Assembly (NCBI GenBank): GCA_949285535.1
Contig: CASDZP010000003.1
Span: forward strand, 57,200-121,199
Direction: 5' to 3'
Source of the DNA: an uncultured Alistipes sp.
GTDB taxonomy: Bacteria > Bacteroidota > Bacteroidia > Bacteroidales > Rikenellaceae
DNA length: 64,000 bases
Shown: positions 61,911-64,000 of the stretch, piece after piece
Layout: each line of letters starts with the position of its first letter
How positions within the stretch are numbered: the first letter of the stretch is position 1
The notes under the pieces: generated by a model
Told to the model about the DNA's origin: nothing
The model's input: the letters and a program-made list of their open reading frames with translations, nothing else
Databases searched by the model: none
Made by a program: the position numbers and the translations under genes

Positions 61911-63179
61911 ATGAAAAAAATTATATCGCCATCGTCTGTTCATGGCACAGTCACAGCCCCCTCGTCTAAAAGTTACGCGCAGAGAGCCGTCGCCGTCGCC
62001 GCTCTTGCGCATGGTGAATCCGTGTTGAGAAACATCGGCAGTTGCGACGATACAGACGCCGCGCTATCTGTCGCCCAATCCCTCGGCGCATCGGTACAGA
62101 GAGAGGGTAACGATGTCGTGATATGCGGTGTGTCGCCCTCATCTTTAGGGTCGGGTGTGCTCAATATTGGCGAATCGGGACTCTCGACACGACTTTTTAC
62201 CCCTGTTGCATCCCTGTCGTCGGGGGAGGTGACCGTGACGGGGCACGGCTCGATACTCTCAAGACCCGTCTCTATGATGGAGGCACCCTTACGCAGTCTC
62301 GGCGTGGAGATTGAAACGACCGACGGACATCTGCCTTTACGTGTACGCGGACCTTTGCACGGCGGAGAGGTCGAAATTGACGGCAGCATAAGTTCGCAGT
62401 TTCTCACAGGGTTGCTTACCGCCTTGCCATTGGCGGAGGGCGATTCGACAATTATAGTCGATAACCTCGCTTCCCGTCCATATATAGACATGACCTGTGA
62501 GGTGTTGCGCTCGTTCGGGGTGCATGTGACCAATGACGACTATACCCGATTCTTTGTCAAAGGTGGACAGCGTTACACTCCCCAATGCTATAATATTGAA
62601 GGAGACTGGAGCGGTGCTTCGTGTCTGCTTGTGGCTGGCGCGCTGTGCGGCAACATAACGGTCAAGAACCTGCACGGCAGGTCTATGCAGGCTGATAAGG
62701 CAATACTCGAAGCGTTGGACTATGCCGGTGCGTCAATCTCGATAGAGTGGGAGCAGGTGACGGTGAGTCGCGCCCCGCTCAACAGCTTCTCGTTCGACGC
62801 CACACATTGCCCCGACCTGTTCCCCGCTCTCGTGGCTCTGGCGGCAGGATGCAGAGGCGAAAGCACTCTTCTCGGAACAGGACGACTGACCCATAAGGAG
62901 AGCGACAGGGCAAAAGTGCTTATAGAGCTGTATCGCGCCATGGGTATAGAGATTGACGGCTCTTATGACGACGCGCTTATCGTGAAAGGCGGCGACATTA
63001 AAGGCGGCGTGTCACTCTCAAGTCACGGCGACCACCGTATGGCAATGTCAATAGCCGTCAGCGCACTGCGTGCCGACTCCCCGATAGAAATAGACGGAGC
63101 CGAAGCCGTAACGAAATCATATACGGGATTCTTTGATGATTTGGCGGCGGTATCGGTATCGACAGATACACCCAGATAA
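61911..63179 (+). CDS. aroA: 3-phosphoshikimate 1-carboxyvinyltransferase (EPSP synthase)
   Basis: Joins phosphoenolpyruvate to shikimate-3-phosphate, one step before AroC. 422 residues from the ATG at 61911, just after the promoter; an in-frame ATG at 61815 is upstream of the promoter and rejected. Substrate-site motifs: APSSKSYAQRA near the N-terminus, NIGESGLSTRLF (the PEP-site segment, diverged from the usual NAGTAMRPL form), SSQFLTGLLTALP, THKESDRAKV and SSHGDHRMAMS. The GESGLSTR variant occurs in class II-like EPSP synthases. Divergent from the operon that includes aroC. Confidence 0.94.
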   Translation: MKKIISPSSVHGTVTAPSSKSYAQRAVAVAALAHGESVLRNIGSCDDTDAALSVAQSLGASVQREGNDVVICGVSPSSLGSGVLNIGESGLSTRLFTPVASLSSGEVTVTGHGSILSRPVSMMEAPLRSLGVEIETTDGHLPLRVRGPLHGGEVEIDGSISSQFLTGLLTALPLAEGDSTIIVDNLASRPYIDMTCEVLRSFGVHVTNDDYTRFFVKGGQRYTPQCYNIEGDWSGASCLLVAGALCGNITVKNLHGRSMQADKAILEALDYAGASISIEWEQVTVSRAPLNSFSFDATHCPDLFPALVALAAGCRGESTLLGTGRLTHKESDRAKVLIELYRAMGIEIDGSYDDALIVKGGDIKGGVSLSSHGDHRMAMSIAVSALRADSPIEIDGAEAVTKSYTGFFDDLAAVSVSTDTPR

Positions 63180-63220
63180 AAAGTCAATGTAATTATACCG
63201 ATGTAAAATCATATAGTATA

Positions 63221-63259
63221 TATGCCGTGCCGCACATTACTTGTGGCGCGGCTTTTTTA
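63221..63259 (+). terminator. Terminator after aroA
   Basis: GC-rich stem (63223-63234 with 63243-63252, one bulge) followed by six T. The following 63260-63440 is AT-rich with no gene. Confidence 0.85.
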
Positions 63260-63442
63260 TCGCTATATCTGTTATATAAAGTAAAATACAGTCTGTATCA
63301 TATATTTATCTTTATTATATGGCATATTTGTTCATAATTGTTGTGTCATAATCTATATTTGAAGTATTTGTTTTTTATTGTGATGTGATTCAGTGAGTTG
63401 TGGGGTGAAGTGTAAAAAATACTTAAAAAAACGATTAAAAAA

Positions 63443-63473
63443 TTTGCAGGTAATATAATTTTATCTACCTTTG
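63443..63473 (+). promoter_or_regulatory. Promoter of tRNA-Ser
   Basis: TTTG (63443-63446), 19 bases, TACCTTTG (63466-63473): full consensus. The -7 box ends five bases before the tRNA, so little or no 5' leader is expected. Confidence 0.85.
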
Positions 63474-63478
63474 TGCCC

Positions 63479-63563
63479 GGAGAGATGGCAGAGCGGTCGA
63501 ATGCGGCGGTCTTGAAAACCGTTGTGCTGAGAGGCACCGGGGGTTCGAATCCCTCTCTCTCCG
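63479..63563 (+). tRNA. tRNA-Ser (anticodon TGA)
   Basis: 85 bases: acceptor stem GGAGAGA/TCTCTCC, D-arm GCAGAGCGGTCGAATGC, anticodon arm CGGTCTTGAAAACCG with TGA, long variable arm, T-arm with GGTTCGAATCC. No encoded CCA. Confidence 0.97.
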
Positions 63564-63597
63564 CAATAAGCATTGAAAATCAATGTTTTGCACAATA

Positions 63598-63648
63598 AAC
63601 ACCCGATTTTACACCCAAGAATGTAAAGTCGGGTGTTTTTGTTTTATT
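63598..63648 (+). terminator. Terminator after tRNA-Ser
   Basis: 16-base stem with one G-T pair (core AACACCCGA / TCGGGTGTT) followed by a T-rich tract. Confidence 0.9.
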
Positions 63649-63669
63649 TAAGATTAACCACCGAAACGT

Positions 63670-63915
63670 TACAGAGTTCTCCTTGCCCAAGGTCTTGACA
63701 TACAGGCTCAGGGTGGACATCTACTTCACCGACCCGTATTCCGGCATGGCAGAAAGGGGGAATCAAGCTCATCCAGTAATATATCCCAAAAGGTGCTGTT
63801 TTCAACATCGCTACGCTACAGCGGATAAAGGAAAGGATTGCAGTCCAAGGTAAACAAAAACGCAGGAGAAACTCGATTTCGACTCCCCCAAAGATGCCTT
63901 TCGGAGGGGAAATAT
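63670..63915 (+). pseudogene. Decayed remnant of an IS30-family transposase (C-terminal part)
   Basis: Translated in pieces, the + strand gives YRLRVDIYFTDPYSGM (63701-63748), then in another frame IKLIQ-stop-YIPKGAVFN (about 63762-63807), then in a third EKLDFDSPKDAF (about 63868-63902). This order (VDIYFADPYSSW, NKLIRQYIPKGTxF, RKxLNFDTPKDxF) is that of the catalytic C-terminus of IS30-type transposases. Two or more frame changes and a stop show it is dead. No terminal repeats are visible within the 437 bases after the tRNA; the N-terminal half is missing. Confidence 0.7.
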
Positions 63916-64000
63916 GATTGGAAAATCAACTCTACACAGAGCAACGGGCTTTCACGGTGATATTCTCTTTTATAATGTAAGTAAATGCTTTTTCCCCTTT

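Noticed and set aside
63260..63440. Possible gene between aroA and tRNA-Ser
   Set aside because: AT-rich, no frame with coding character; the - strand frame at 63346-63573 runs through the tRNA.
1..64000. CRISPR array, prophage or complete insertion sequence
   Set aside because: No regularly spaced identical repeats with unique spacers, no cas or phage structural genes, and only a broken transposase fragment at 63670-63915.

Overview
The window is a chromosomal segment of a Bacteroidota genome, most likely order Bacteroidales. Evidence: many promoters with the Bacteroidota -7 box TAnnTTTG (usually TATCTTTG or TATATTTG), few Shine-Dalgarno sequences, many short lipoprotein signals, and families largely confined to this phylum (DUF4254, DUF2023, DUF4422, PorT-like beta-barrels, a DUF5074-type lipoprotein). 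A futalosine-pathway menaquinone gene (mqnC) and a GGGtGRT gene pair fit an anaerobic gut-type Bacteroidales. I cannot name the genus.

Layout. 1-3007 (+): AT-rich end of a polysaccharide cluster (truncated UDP-GlcNAc 2-epimerase, EpsG/Wzy-like polymerase, family 4 glycosyltransferase), closed by a bidirectional terminator. 3054-6725 (-): dTDP-rhamnose operon rfbA-rfbC-rfbD-rfbB. 6990-9179 (+): ECF sigma factor, anti-sigma-like membrane protein and outer-membrane beta-barrel. 9192-13600: MarR regulator, recN, a small unknown gene, mqnC and a 55-residue 2[4Fe-4S] ferredoxin. 13676-16344 (-): glucosaminidase/LysM protein, then flavodoxin plus DUF2023. 16627-20170 (+): overlapping DUF4254, GT9 and recQ operon with TTG and GTG starts. 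20274-28845 (-): serine-hydrolase lipoprotein with a small outer-membrane protein, GH3 beta-glucosidase, a lipoprotein under a cobalamin riboswitch, GH3 hexosaminidase, rsmE. 29078-35622: M3 peptidase, unknown lipoprotein, Fic protein (-) surrounded by a repeated 12-base motif, engB, prs. 35915-41679 (+) and 45821-51346 (-): two tripartite RND efflux operons, the second divergent from an AraC regulator. Between them at 42187-45783 lies one large SF1 helicase with a C-terminal phospholipase-D nuclease domain, the best candidate for a defence system (Mokosh type II-like). 52612-57066: tRNA-Asn, NifU-like/GGGtGRT pair, a beta-barrel protein and a DUF4422 glycosyltransferase split at an 8-base homopolymer. 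57574-63563: YidE-type transporter, mlaE-mlaF-aroC operon (-), aroA, tRNA-Ser. 63670-63915: decayed IS30-family transposase remnant.

How the genes work together. Much of the window serves the cell envelope: O-antigen/capsule sugars and transferases, LPS-type GT9, Mla lipid transport, two efflux pumps, peptidoglycan hydrolases and outer-membrane proteins. A second theme is anaerobic redox and Fe-S metabolism (ferredoxin, flavodoxin, mqnC, NifU-like/GGGtGRT). A third is aromatic and quinone biosynthesis (aroA, aroC, mqnC). I saw no CRISPR array, complete insertion sequence or prophage.
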